Shown here piece after piece: positions 12,541 through 22,914 of a DNA stretch of 64,000 nt (its first letter is position 1; every line of letters begins with the position of its first letter). The stretch comes from Panopea generosa (Eukaryota; Mollusca; Bivalvia; Adapedonta; Hiatellidae): NCBI GenBank assembly GCA_029582155.1, contig CM055901.1, positions 57,981,471-58,045,470 on the forward strand. Reading direction: 5' to 3'. The position numbers and the translations under genes are program-made. Below the pieces are notes generated by a model that saw only the letters and a program-made list of their open reading frames with translations, was not told where the DNA came from and searched no databases.

Positions 12541-13419
12541 ATCCCCCGCCGAAGGCAAAGTGGAGTATAGAAATAGTCTCCGTCAGAGGGTACGTGTGTG
12601 CGTCCGTCCGTCCGTCCGTCCGTTCGTCCGTCCATAACTCCAAAACTATTTGAGCGATTTTGTTGAATCTTCACATAATAACTGACAAAGGACATTGAGA
12701 AAAAATGCAGTGTACAAGAACCATAACTCTACCTTGCTTACTTTTTCAGTTAGCTTCCTTTATTAATATACACTTTTGTCCGGAGAATAACTCCAAAACT
12801 ATTCAACGGATTTTGTTGAATCCACACACAATGACTGAGAACCATAACTTTAACTTGCTTACTTTTTGAATTATCTCCTTTTATCAAATTTACTTGTCCT
12901 GGGCATAACTCTAAAAGTGCTTAACGGAATTTATCCAACTGCATACAATGACAGAGGGTATTAAGGGAACATGCAGAGTCTTAGAACTATTACTCTACCT
13001 TGCATTATTTTTCAATTATCTCTTTAAGTATACTTGTGATACAGATTACTCAAGAACTATTCCAGGGATTTGTTTTATATTTCATACAATGATATAGGAC
13101 ATTGAGAACTGCATTGTCCAAAGACTATAGCTGTACCATGTCCATTTTTAATTATCTCCCTATATTATATTATATTACGCTAGTCCAGAACATAACTTAA
13201 AAATGGATTTAGTTGATATTTCACACAATAATAGAGGACATTGAGAGGATGTACAGTGTGCAGGAAGCATAACATTTTCTTCTGTCTTCGCAGAATTATT
13301 CCCCTTTGTTTGTAGTATACCTTGAAAAGTTTTGAAGTGAATGCTTTGAAACTGCATACATTGATAGAGAGCATTGGCAAGAAGTGGTCGGTACACGAAA
13401 TTGCTTCTGCGTGGGGGAT
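12541..13419. mobile_element. Dispersed repeat bounded by ATCCCCC/GGGGGAT, nested in a LINE
   Basis: Starts ATCCCCCGCCGAAGGC and ends GCGTGGGGGAT, giving short inverted termini. After the start comes a (GTCC)n run at about 12600-12632. The body is then about six degenerate units of roughly 120-150 bp, each with a version of ATAACTCCAAAACTATT, ACATTGAGA and AATTATCTCC. I know this kind of element as common in marine invertebrate genomes but cannot name its superfamily. It has no coding capacity, so it is a non-autonomous element or satellite-like insertion. Confidence 0.7.
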
Positions 13420-13439
13420 TGGCCATGTCCAACATGGCT

Positions 13440-15290
13440 GTTTTTACTTCTGTATCAAGTAATCGTCTAAAACTACAATGTCATTGATAAAGCAAACGCT
13501 GTCTTTGCGAAACAACATTCTATTATTGACGACATATTTACACAACTGGTGATGGTTTAAAAGTACTTATCGCGCAAGAAAGATTAAAGTATAAGTTTAC
13601 TGTATTTTATCGATTTGACAGTATGGGTATCTCTAAAAAGAATACGGATATATGTTATTTTTTTAACACTTTAAAAGATATGTACTGAAAATTAAATCGT
13701 GTGTTAAAATTGATTGGCATTTTACTGTGTATTTCTCTTGCGATATTGGAACCAGGCATGGATGTGTAGCCAGTCCTATATTTTTCTTTTTATATAAATG
13801 AGTTGATACTCGATTTCTGACAATACTGTTATAAAATTATATTCTTAGCTTAAGACATGTACGAAATATTAGCGGTAATGTTTGCCAATGACATTCTGTC
13901 TGTCGTTGACACATCTGGAGTCTTCAACATCAACCTGATATAATTGAAGATTTTGGTGACTCTTTATGTATGAAGGTCAATGTAGATAAAAAGAAAAGTG
14001 TCGTTTTTAGAAACGGGGACATTTTAAAAGAAAACGAGTGATGTTGTTATAAAAATATAAAATTGTGTAAAAAAAAACTCTAATCAGTAAATTGCTTTGG
14101 ACTAATCAGAATGAAACCTTGGCTTTTCAAGCGAACACAATTGTTTAGTCTATAAATAGATATCAACGTTATTTTGTTGTTGCTGTTTCACCCAGAAAAT
14201 ATATTTTAATTATTTGACAGTATGGTTAAACCAATGTTATGTTACTCGTCATAATTTTTGGGGCTACGAATATTCAGAAGAAAAAAACATGAAAATGTTC
14301 AAATATGTTTTTGCAAACAATACGCTGCTTTACCGCAAAAATACTGATCATAATAGTGCTCTTGGTGAATGTGGACGATGTCCTGTTTGTGTTACTTACA
14401 TGACTAACTACATGTAATATTGGTTAAAACTACTTCCTACACCATCAACAAGACATCCTCAGCAAAGCTATAATATGTTGCTTAAACAACTTGATCAATC
14501 AGATAGAAGTAACAGCAAAAGTAAGCACCTTTTATTCTCTTATTATTTTGATCATGCCTAACTGTCACAAGAAGTTGGAAATAATATAATGTTTATAAAT
14601 TTATTTACTCAATGGTTAAAAGACTGTGCCTTGCATGAATTGAATAACGATTCTGAGGAGCGGTCGCCAAAAGCATATTTTTACAAACATTTTAAATCAT
14701 CACTTGATGTGGAATCATATCTGTCGAAATATTATACAAATTAAAAACAATACTGTAACATTTTCGTTGCCCTAATCACTTACTTCATATTGAAACTGGT
14801 CGACACTCCGGACTTGACAGAGCGTTAAGATTTGATTTGTTATGTAAAAGAAGAAATATATCATCTTTTTGTTCAATGTCCTGCATACGATTAAATTCGT
14901 ATTGCATGTTTTAATGCTAACTGGATAACCCATCGGCACATCCATTTGTTTCATTCAATTATATCATCAATATACATGAGTACAGTTATTAATGGTGCTT
15001 AGTACCTGTAACGTGCTAGATTAGATTTAGAACAAAATGTGTAGACTACAGACAATACTGTCGTGAACTAATTATAATATTATTGTTGTTTTCTACTAAA
15101 AGTATTTAAAAATAACATTGTAAATTTCACTCACATCAATAATGTTTTTTGTTTGTCGCTTATTTGAATTATGGGCCAGTGGCCTGCATTTATGAATTAA
15201 ATTTGTATCTTGTGTCTTGTAACTGTCAAATATTTTCGGTGGAGACCGATGTGAATTAAACTGTATTATATACCAAATTAAGTTTATTTT
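13440..15290 (+). pseudogene. Decayed non-LTR retrotransposon, rest of the reverse transcriptase, C-terminus and 3' UTR
   Basis: Continues the LINE interrupted at 12540. Readable blocks in order, across several frames, are: NVIDKANAVFAKQHSIIDDI (13477 on, the fingers/palm entry); GTRHGCVASPI (13748 on, the G-x-RQGCxLSP block); FAND (13881-13892, catalytic FADD with the first Asp changed to Asn); a KVNVDKKK-like segment and FRNG; FWGYEY and ALGECGRCPVC (14250-14400); and LHIETGRHSGLDRALRF (about 14780-14830). The 3' UTR-like end includes ATGGGCCAGTGGCCTG. Multiple stops and the lost Asp make it inactive. It is a non-LTR element; the clade (CR1, Jockey or RTE-like) is not resolved. Confidence 0.87.
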
Positions 15291-15299
15291 ATTGTCATG

Positions 15300-17119
15300 A
15301 ACATTTAACAAATTAAATAAAGGAACAACAAATATTTACAAAATAATTAAAGAAGGGCTTTCAATCGAAAATCGTTTTATCGATTATTGTAAGGTGTTGC
15401 GGTAATTAAACATATGCTTTGCCTCTGGATTTACTTTGGAAACGAAAATGTAAATCTTATTCATTGTTTTTATTTTGAAGACATTTGACCAACTATACCA
15501 ATCAATTGGTAATTTTATTGAACAATAGATTATCTTTAGATTTTAAGTGTCTAAATCATGTTTTTTTTTAAAAATCCACTTTAATATAGAAATATATCGA
15601 ATTGTTTCGTTCAATTCTGTGTCTCCTCTGATCTCGTTAACAGACAGATACATGAATGCAGGTAAGCTTCTACATGACAATTGTTTTGGGGAGTTTACAT
15701 TTTAGCGTGTGTTAATTCCATTTAGCGAAACGAAATATATATTATATTTCAGGACATTTCAATTTCAGTAAATAAATACTGTAGTTTAATTTTACAAAGC
15801 GGTCTGACAGAAGATTGTTTGGTAAACTTGTAGACATCATGTCTGCTTTTTGAATAGTTTCTGTGGATTTTACTAAAATAATATCTTGCAATAAACCAGT
15901 TTGCGTTTTTAATTTGGCATTTATAACTTGATGATTTACTTCATTTTTTATATCAATATAATAATTGAATTTGATTTCCGAAGGCAATATTTTGAATCAT
16001 GATGCTATGGCTTATAATATAAAACCTTAAAATGCTTATAACTTGTGCTTCTCAGAACAAGTCGACTGTTTTAAGCCATTAGTGTTTGTATCAATGTCAT
16101 TTTCGACGTATAACTAATATTTGTTATTATATTCTTCCTCTTAGCTCTTAAGTTGTACCACCTGTGGCATCAACGTGCCATAAATAAAAATTCATTCGTT
16201 CATTCGTTCATTGTACTGCTTGTATGTATATAGTGTTGGTTTTGTTTTTTCGTTGTTAAACTTACAATATTTATGAATCGCCCAATTGGGGAAATTAATT
16301 TAATGATTGTCTCCTTTATTAATACATTATTTAATTAATTCATCAATTTATTAAGTTAGTGTGCTGAATTTTCAGTTTGTTTTCATTCAGTTATTGATAT
16401 TGTCTCCGAGTTCCATTGGGGAACTTTTCCAAATAAAGCAACATTAAAATGTGTTTGTGACAATTGTCCGCGAATATTTTTTATGAATTCACTTTAACCA
16501 GCATGCAGAACATACACGAATATTTTATAAATTTACGAATACTGTGTCTCGTGAAAAGGAAAAACTTAAAATGTTTATAGCAATATTTGTTGTCTTTGCC
16601 ATATTTCTATTTTAAAATTTTGTAAATTGCTTAAGGCAAAATTTGCCTATTGCTAAATAAATTTAATACTTGTTAATTAAAAAATCATGAACACTATTTT
16701 ATGCGAGCAGCAGAAGGAGAAAGGCTCCATTTAGATTTGTAATTTACCAGATCAACCAGTTAAACTCCTGTTTAATAATAATAATAATGTGCTATGAAAG
16801 TGTAATTGATTAGGGTAATATTGTCTCGTCACAAATTATGTTGCTAACCAGACAATACGGCACCGATATCCGATTCTTTAATTGTATTCACCTTGAATCA
16901 GATGTTTTGTTTGTATGGAGTTGCCATGTAAAAAACGAACATACGATTCTCATTAAAGATTATGTTATGTGATAAAATCATGAATCGACAACAGGAAGTT
17001 TCACTTGTGTGTTGTATAATTGTGTTTAATATTATTCATACATGTGGTTACATATAATTTTCATATGCTATAATCGTAAATTTTTAGTTTCACTTTAGAC
17101 AATAAGATTACAGCAACTA
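15300..17119. other. Non-coding sequence
   Basis: Mostly AT-rich with no gene identified. An 81-codon minus-strand frame at 15742-15987 has a fairly protein-like composition but matches nothing I recognise and lacks clear splice sites. A retroelement tail near 16140 is listed separately. Confidence 0.45.
16140..16213 (+). mobile_element. Possible retroelement 3' tail with a TTCA/TTCG microsatellite
   Basis: GTGGCATCAACGTGCCATAA is followed by AATAAAAATTCATTCGTTCATTCGTTCATT. Short-repeat tails like this are typical of LINE (CR1/L2-like) 3' ends. No coding remnant is recognisable directly upstream, so a 5'-truncated insertion is the likely reading. Confidence 0.4.
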
Positions 17120-17245
17120 ACCACATTTGTCGTCGTTAAGGATCGCATCTTCGAGTCATGCGCGGTCCAAAGACTTATTGTTAAAAAAAAATTGTCAATT
17201 TCTTGGGGAAGGACGAATGTTCTTCTGAGGTTCAGAGGTATTTCA
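17120..17245 (+). mobile_element. SINE family I fragment
   Basis: Contains a decayed B-box (ATCTTCGAGTC), a GCGCGGTCCAAA junction and AATTTCTTGGGGAAGGACGA, matching the body of the family I SINEs. The head and tail are too diverged to bound exactly. Confidence 0.55.
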
Positions 17246-20014
17246 GCACCATTAAAGGGATTATATTGGCAAGTAACACAAACACGCTGTTAATCCAGAC
17301 TTTTCGTGTATGCAGTGTCTACAAAATAATGCTTATGTATTGACGTATAAACTTTATTTACTTGAAAGTTATCAAATTAACACTAAATGAATATTGGCAA
17401 AAACTTTAATACGTCCCGCAATGAAGTATTGCGGAATGTTTACATTGAACTCCGTCAACTTCCCGAACAAAGCCACGAACACATGATCGGGAACGAGTTT
17501 TCACAATGTTGTCCGATGATTTATCGGAAACCCGAAAGCGGTTCGTGGAAGTGGCGATTGTAAACAAAAACGTGGCTTCAGAAACCCGATTATTGTAATA
17601 ATTAGGTTATGCAATTAGACACTTTAGACGCGTATATCTCTAAGTTATAAGTGTATTTTCATGCTGGGCGTGTGCATTTAGGACAGGGAATTGAAGGTAG
17701 TATGCCAATATTATCCCTTTAAAACTAAATATGCCATATATAACCTGATACATATGTGCTGAAAATAACGCTAAACCACATTTTGATCCATAGGTTGCCG
17801 ATTGTCATTTATAATAACATGCCCAAAATAGTCAAGTACGCATATAACACACGTATACGCACTTATGTATACATATATGTATATATCTATCGATTTGTTA
17901 TGATCATTCTGTATATTGATTCTAGTTGAAGCGTCTATGTCTACTGTTAGTTGGGGTTATTCTCTTTCAATCACCGAAGAACATCAACTAAACTAGAAAA
18001 CATATGTCAATCAGAAAACGTACAATTTAAAGAAAACAGTACAAATATATAAATATAATTATATGAATAATGGAATACCTTATGAATTTACTTTTACAAA
18101 TATAAAAAATGTATACTCATTATTATATGTTGAGGAAGTGAATAATAAGAAAAAAAAATTGCTTATTTATTATATAGTTAACCTTTTTCAAACCTATTCA
18201 GTCGACCTTGACCCTGAATCTTTAATAACAGATTTTATAACAGAAGCTCCTGTTTAACTATGCCACTGCATAAATGTGAAATGAAAATGAGACTAACGCT
18301 TAAAATATTTATAGAGTTACAGAGAATCACCATTCTGCATTAAATTGAGGAACAACTATAGCGACATCTGCATTGAGGCTCATTGTTATGTAATTAAGTA
18401 CAAGTAGAATCGATGAGCGTCGTTTGATCCCATGTCTATACGTCGATAAAATCTGTCGATCGATCAAATCCTGATACATCAGAGAGAATATCGCATGGAA
18501 ATGCTCTTGGGTTGATCCAGGAATAAATGCGACTTTTAATTCACACATGATGTCCTTTTCTATCTACTCGGATTTCAGTCGATTTCCTTATGCATTACGA
18601 AATGTCAATTATGGACTAAATAATTTCATATTAGCTGCGTTGAAAAGTTTGAGGAACAATCATACTTTTTTTTAAATACCGATCGTAAACATTTAATTTA
18701 AGATGTTAAGTCTGAAATAGTAATATATTATGGCAATTTAGATACCAATGCACATTGTAACTAGTATAGTCTGTGTTTTTTTGTTGAATATCAGGCAACG
18801 GGATTATGAGATCGAAATATATCCGACACCCACATTCCACTACTAATTCCATTAAAGACAACATGACTTAAATCTATATGTTCATGGAATATATATCATA
18901 ATCGACAAAGTATTCTCCAACAAGTTAAACTTATCTTCACGATGACTGTTAATGAAATATTGCCGAAAAAAATGTCGTTCTACAAGTTCAAATAAATACA
19001 ACGTGATATCAGTATATTTATATATTAATATGATTAATTGTATTGCCGAAAAAATGTTTATAAACATTGGTGTGTTCTATATAGCTGTTATGGTTTCTAA
19101 TTTGATAAGCACTTGTATATTTAAGTACAATTATGTATGAACATGTAATCATTATTGTGGTGTGTTAATTACGATACTCGTTGTCAACCGAGTTGTCATA
19201 TCGATTTTGTGGAATAGACGTGTTGTTTAGAAGTGAAAATCTAGACCACACACTTTGAATAATATTAGTAGAAAAGGCTATACCGCACACTTTGAACATG
19301 CGCAGAACCGACCACATGTATGATCGGCGCAGTATTACGCAGCGCGGTGATTGCCAACACGCAATGCGTCTCCCAATAGACTCTTCCAGTTAGCTTCAAC
19401 GCGCCTTCCTCTTCCGTTTAAGAGATACAATATACGTAAATTGCATCATGGCTTATTGACAAAACTGTAAAAGTTTGAGCACCGCTATATAATGCATGAT
19501 TATCTTTGCGCCGATGTCCCAGCGGCAAAAATCAACATTGGCATCTTTTGACGGAGTTATTGATAAAACTATATACATGCAAACCTGTTTCTTTTAATGC
19601 CTTATCATTAGTGATGATCATTACTTCACTTGCTCAGTACGTTCACCATGATTGCATTTTATAGTTTCGAATTGTTTCCGGACACAAGCGATCACGTGAT
19701 ATGATGATAAATACAATTATCGTGCAGCACAATTTGACGTTAATTTCTCTAATGAGCAAAATGAATGAGTGGGATCGAAAATATGGTTACGGATGGGCCA
19801 ATTGCATTTGTAAGTACTAATTGGATGAGTTGAGGTTCTACTTTTGACGCTGTTTGACACAGAAGGGGTGGTGCATTGTTAGTGTTTTAAGGAAATGTGA
19901 TAGGTAGATGTTTGCGTTTGGAACGATATGTTTCTTATTACTTTTGAACATACGTTTGAATTTGGACATTTTCCTTTACATGTACTATTCGTGACCAGTC
20001 GTTCGATTAGCTAG
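17246..20014. other. Non-coding sequence with GC-richer patches
   Basis: Around 17405-17570 a GC-richer patch includes a hairpin (CCGCAATGAAGTATTGCGG, 7-bp stem). Around 19270-19420 another GC-richer patch contains CATGCGCAG and CGCAGCGCGG. The DNA from about 19190 may be the 5' region of the LINE fragment that follows, but this is only positional. One unassigned open frame is listed separately. Confidence 0.4.
18327..18548 (-). CDS. Unassigned open frame, 73 codons
   Basis: An ATG-initiated minus-strand frame with mixed, protein-like composition: it begins MCELKVAFIPGSTQEHFHAI and later has a hydrophobic SILLVLNYITMSL segment. I do not recognise a family. There is no convincing acceptor or donor at its ends and no neighbour that explains it. 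It could be an exon of a minus-strand gene, a transposon remnant or chance. Confidence 0.2.
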   Translation of the reverse strand: MCELKVAFIPGSTQEHFHAIFSLMYQDLIDRQILSTYRHGIKRRSSILLVLNYITMSLNADVAIVVPQFNAEW

Positions 20015-20446
20015 TTTTGCCACTTGGAACATGGACACTTGAACATCATGCATAACATCAACTGGGAGTGTGTGCAATGTGGTGTTTCAAACTTTTGAAC
20101 TGGCATTTTTGACACAACTATCTTTGAAGACGCACATAGTTTTGTTTCTCTGAACGAGTCCCATTCAAGCGACATCAGTTTTAGTCGTACTACGGCAATA
20201 TCATCTCCGAACAGAGAACGTATCTCCTACAGCACCTCGGCTCATGGCCTTCCAAAGAAACCAGAGGACCATGACAAATTGAGCACTGTCCTTTCAAGAA
20301 TCCCTACTGGTGCACACACTTGGCTCGGAGTTGATTTCATCTTTACAGACATTAGCTGGGATAAACAATGCGTCCTACCACACGCAACTGTGTTTCGGCC
20401 AATAGTTTCCTGTTTTTGCCAATGGTTATTTTCCTTGGATAAATAA
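20015..20446 (+). pseudogene. LINE ORF fragment: zinc-finger end and endonuclease segment
   Basis: One continuous frame with a single internal TGA at 20096-20098 and no initiating Met. The first part reads NINWECVQCGVSNF, the W-x-C-x-x-C-G-x-x-N-F ending of the PHD-like finger found in some LINE polyproteins. After a Ser-rich linker it reads KPEDHDKLSTVLSRIPTGAH, then TWLGVDFIFTDISWD, the counterpart of the endonuclease block HVWLGGDFNxxxIxW (here GVDFIF, so the GDFN motif is damaged). The usual N-terminal endonuclease segment between linker and block is absent, indicating an internal deletion. Translation stops at TAA 20444-20446. It is a dead remnant, probably of a different family from the LINE at 12-15 kb. 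Confidence 0.72.
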
Positions 20447-20535
20447 TTTTAAATAAATAAAATGAAATATTATATATCATCATGAATGCTTCAATCTGAT
20501 TGGTTGAAACCTGAACTAACCAGGTCAAATAAAAT

Positions 20536-20775
20536 GAACTATTGACCACTTATTCCATAAAAAATGAACTATTGACCACTTATTCTGTCAAAACCGGTTT
20601 CACCCGGTTACCGAGTCAATAGTTCAAACGAATTGTCAATAGTCATTTTCCTTGGATAAATAATTTTAACCATTGACCGCTAAAAAGTATATTGACCACT
20701 TATTCATTTGAAAAAGAACTATTGACCACTTATTATTTTATTACCGATTTCATCCGGTTACCGACTCAATGGTTC
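20536..20775. mobile_element. Two 60-bp inverted-repeat modules (MITE-like)
   Basis: Modules at 20566-20625 and 20716-20775 are each exactly 60 bp. Each starts GAACTATTGACCACTTATT and ends with the inverted counterpart TCAATAGTTC (TCAATGGTTC in the second), with CATCCGGTTACCGA or CACCCGGTTACCGA inside. A further GAACTATTGACCACTTATTC lies at 20536. The flanking TTTTCCTTGGATAAATAATT occurs at 20429 and 20649, so a roughly 200-bp segment appears duplicated. No coding sequence is present. Confidence 0.6.
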
Positions 20776-20945
20776 AAACGGTTCTATCTGTTCGTGTGGG
20801 ATTTACTCAACTATAAATATTTTCCGTTACTGAAAATTGTTTAATAAACTATTCATTACATTTCGTTAATTAAAACTGACACTGAAATGTCACGCTCGGT
20901 TCTGGAAATACATGCATTGAGCCACAATTGTTGTTTGTCTAAATA

Positions 20946-22031
20946 ATGACGAGGTTTATTTACACTGTCTTGTCTTGTAACATCACGACGGGAGATGAGC
21001 GAGGTTTATTTACACAGTCTTGTCTTGTGACATCACGACGGGAGATGGGCGAGGTTTATTTACCCTGTCTTGTCTTGTGACATCACGACGGGAGATGGGC
21101 GAGGTTTATTTATACAGTCTTGTATTGTAGCATCACGATGGGAGATGGGCGAGGTTTATTTACACTGTCTTGTCTTGTGGCATCACGACGGGAGATGGGC
21201 GAGGTTTATTTACTCTGTCTTGTCTTGTGACATCACGACGGGAGATGGGCGAGGTTTATTTACACTGTCTTGCATTGTGGCATCACGACGGGAGATGGGC
21301 GAGGTTTATTTACACTGTCTTGTATTGTGACATTACGACGGTAGATGGGCGAGGTTTATTCACACTGTCTTGTCTTGTGACATCACGACGGGATATGGGC
21401 GACTGTCTTGTCTTGTGACATCACGACGGGAGATGGGCGAGGTTTATTTACACTGTCTTGTCTTGTTACATCACGACGGGATATGGGCGAGGTTTATTTA
21501 CACTGTCTTGTCTTGTGACAACACGACGGGAGATGGGCGAGGTTTATTTATATTGTCTTGTATTGTAGCATCACGACGGGAGATGGGCGAGGTTTATTTA
21601 CACTGTCTTGCATTGTGGCATCACGACGGGAGATGGGCGGGGTTTATTTACTCTGTCGTGTCTTGTGACATCACGACGGGAGATGGGCGAGGTTTATTTA
21701 CACTGTCTTGCATTGTGGCATCACGACGGGAGATGGGCGGGGTTTATTTACTCTGTCGTGTCTTGTGATATCACGACGGGAAATGGGCGAGGTTTATTTA
21801 CACTGTCTTGCATTGTGGCATCACGACGGGAGATGGGCGAGGTTTATTTACACTGTCTTGTCTTGTGACATTACGACGGAAGATTGGCGAGGTTTATTCA
21901 CACTGTCTTGTCTTGTGACATCACGACGGGGTATGGGCGACTGTTTTGTCTTGTGGCATCACAACAGGAGATGGGCGAGGTTTATTTACACTGTCTTGTC
22001 TTGTTACATCACGACGGGAGATGGGTGAGGT
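20946..22031. repeat. 50-bp minisatellite array (GACATCACGACGGGAGATGG)
   Basis: About 21-22 copies of a 50-bp unit with GAGGTTTATTTACACTGTCT, TGTCTTGTGACATCACGACG and GGAGATGGGC. Two units lack the GAGGTTTATTTACA part (about 21395 and 21935). Pairs of copies share variants such as TTGCATTGTGGCATC, indicating local duplication. Long + strand frames arise because the unit has only one stop-bearing frame. Confidence 0.95.
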
Positions 22032-22218
22032 TGGGTGCAGCCATGTTTAAGCTCCCAGTAGCGGCGTTTGGTCGTTGCAAGTACATAGCCCCTATACTCG
22101 CTTTTTATCTATGTATGTGTTGTTTTTTTATTATAACTATTCCTTATATCAATAATGCCCATGCTGTTGTGATGTTTTGGTGTCCTTGAATGCTTCATCT
22201 ACTGTTTGTTATATAGTT

Positions 22219-22600
22219 CTATATTTTTGTGAGCTCAATTGAACCATATCGCATAATATATATATATATATACTCATCTTTACATATCGCATAATATATA
22301 TATATATATACTCATCTTTACTATGTTTGTCACAATTGAACCATATCATATATATATATATATATATACTCATCTTTACTATGTTTGTCACAATTGAACC
22401 ATATCGTACATATATATAGTCATCTTTACTATGTTTGTCACAATTGAACCATATCGTACATATATATACTCATCTTTACTATGTTTGTCACAATTGAACC
22501 ATATCGTATATATATATATACTCATCTTTACTATGTTTGTCACAACTGAACCATATCATATATATATATATATATATATACTTACCTTTACTATGATTGT
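22219..22600. repeat. About 50-55-bp tandem repeat containing (TA)n
   Basis: Seven units of CTCATCTTTACTATGTTTGT and CACAATTGAACCATATC, separated by TA-dinucleotide runs of varying length. The period is 50 bp where the run is short (22381 and 22431), and run-length changes account for the variation. Confidence 0.9.
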
Positions 22601-22703
22601 CATACTGTTTAGGTCGTAAATATTATCCAGCTTGAAAAATGTCATAATATTCGGAATATTAGTGTTTGTAGTACGTCATTATGTAAATGCTATTGCTGTT
22701 GGC

Positions 22704-22790
22704 GCTGTTGTTGTTGTTGTTGTTGTTGTTGCTCCTGCTGCTGCTGCTTCTGTGCTGCTGCTGTTGCTGCTGCTGCTGTGCTGCTGCTGT
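22704..22790. repeat. Trinucleotide microsatellite, (TTG)n then (CTG)n
   Basis: An uninterrupted TTG run of about nine units is followed by an interrupted CTG/TGCTG run. CTG runs can encode polyLeu or polyAla, but no surrounding open frame supports coding. Confidence 0.93.
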
Positions 22791-22914
22791 ATATATTCTT
22801 AGCAAGGCATTTAGTTGAAGTGAACTATAAGTGTCAACTTCATTATATACTTTGAATGTCTTAATACAGGTTGTACGTCCTCATGCTGATGATACGACCT
22901 TATTTTAGTGGTGT

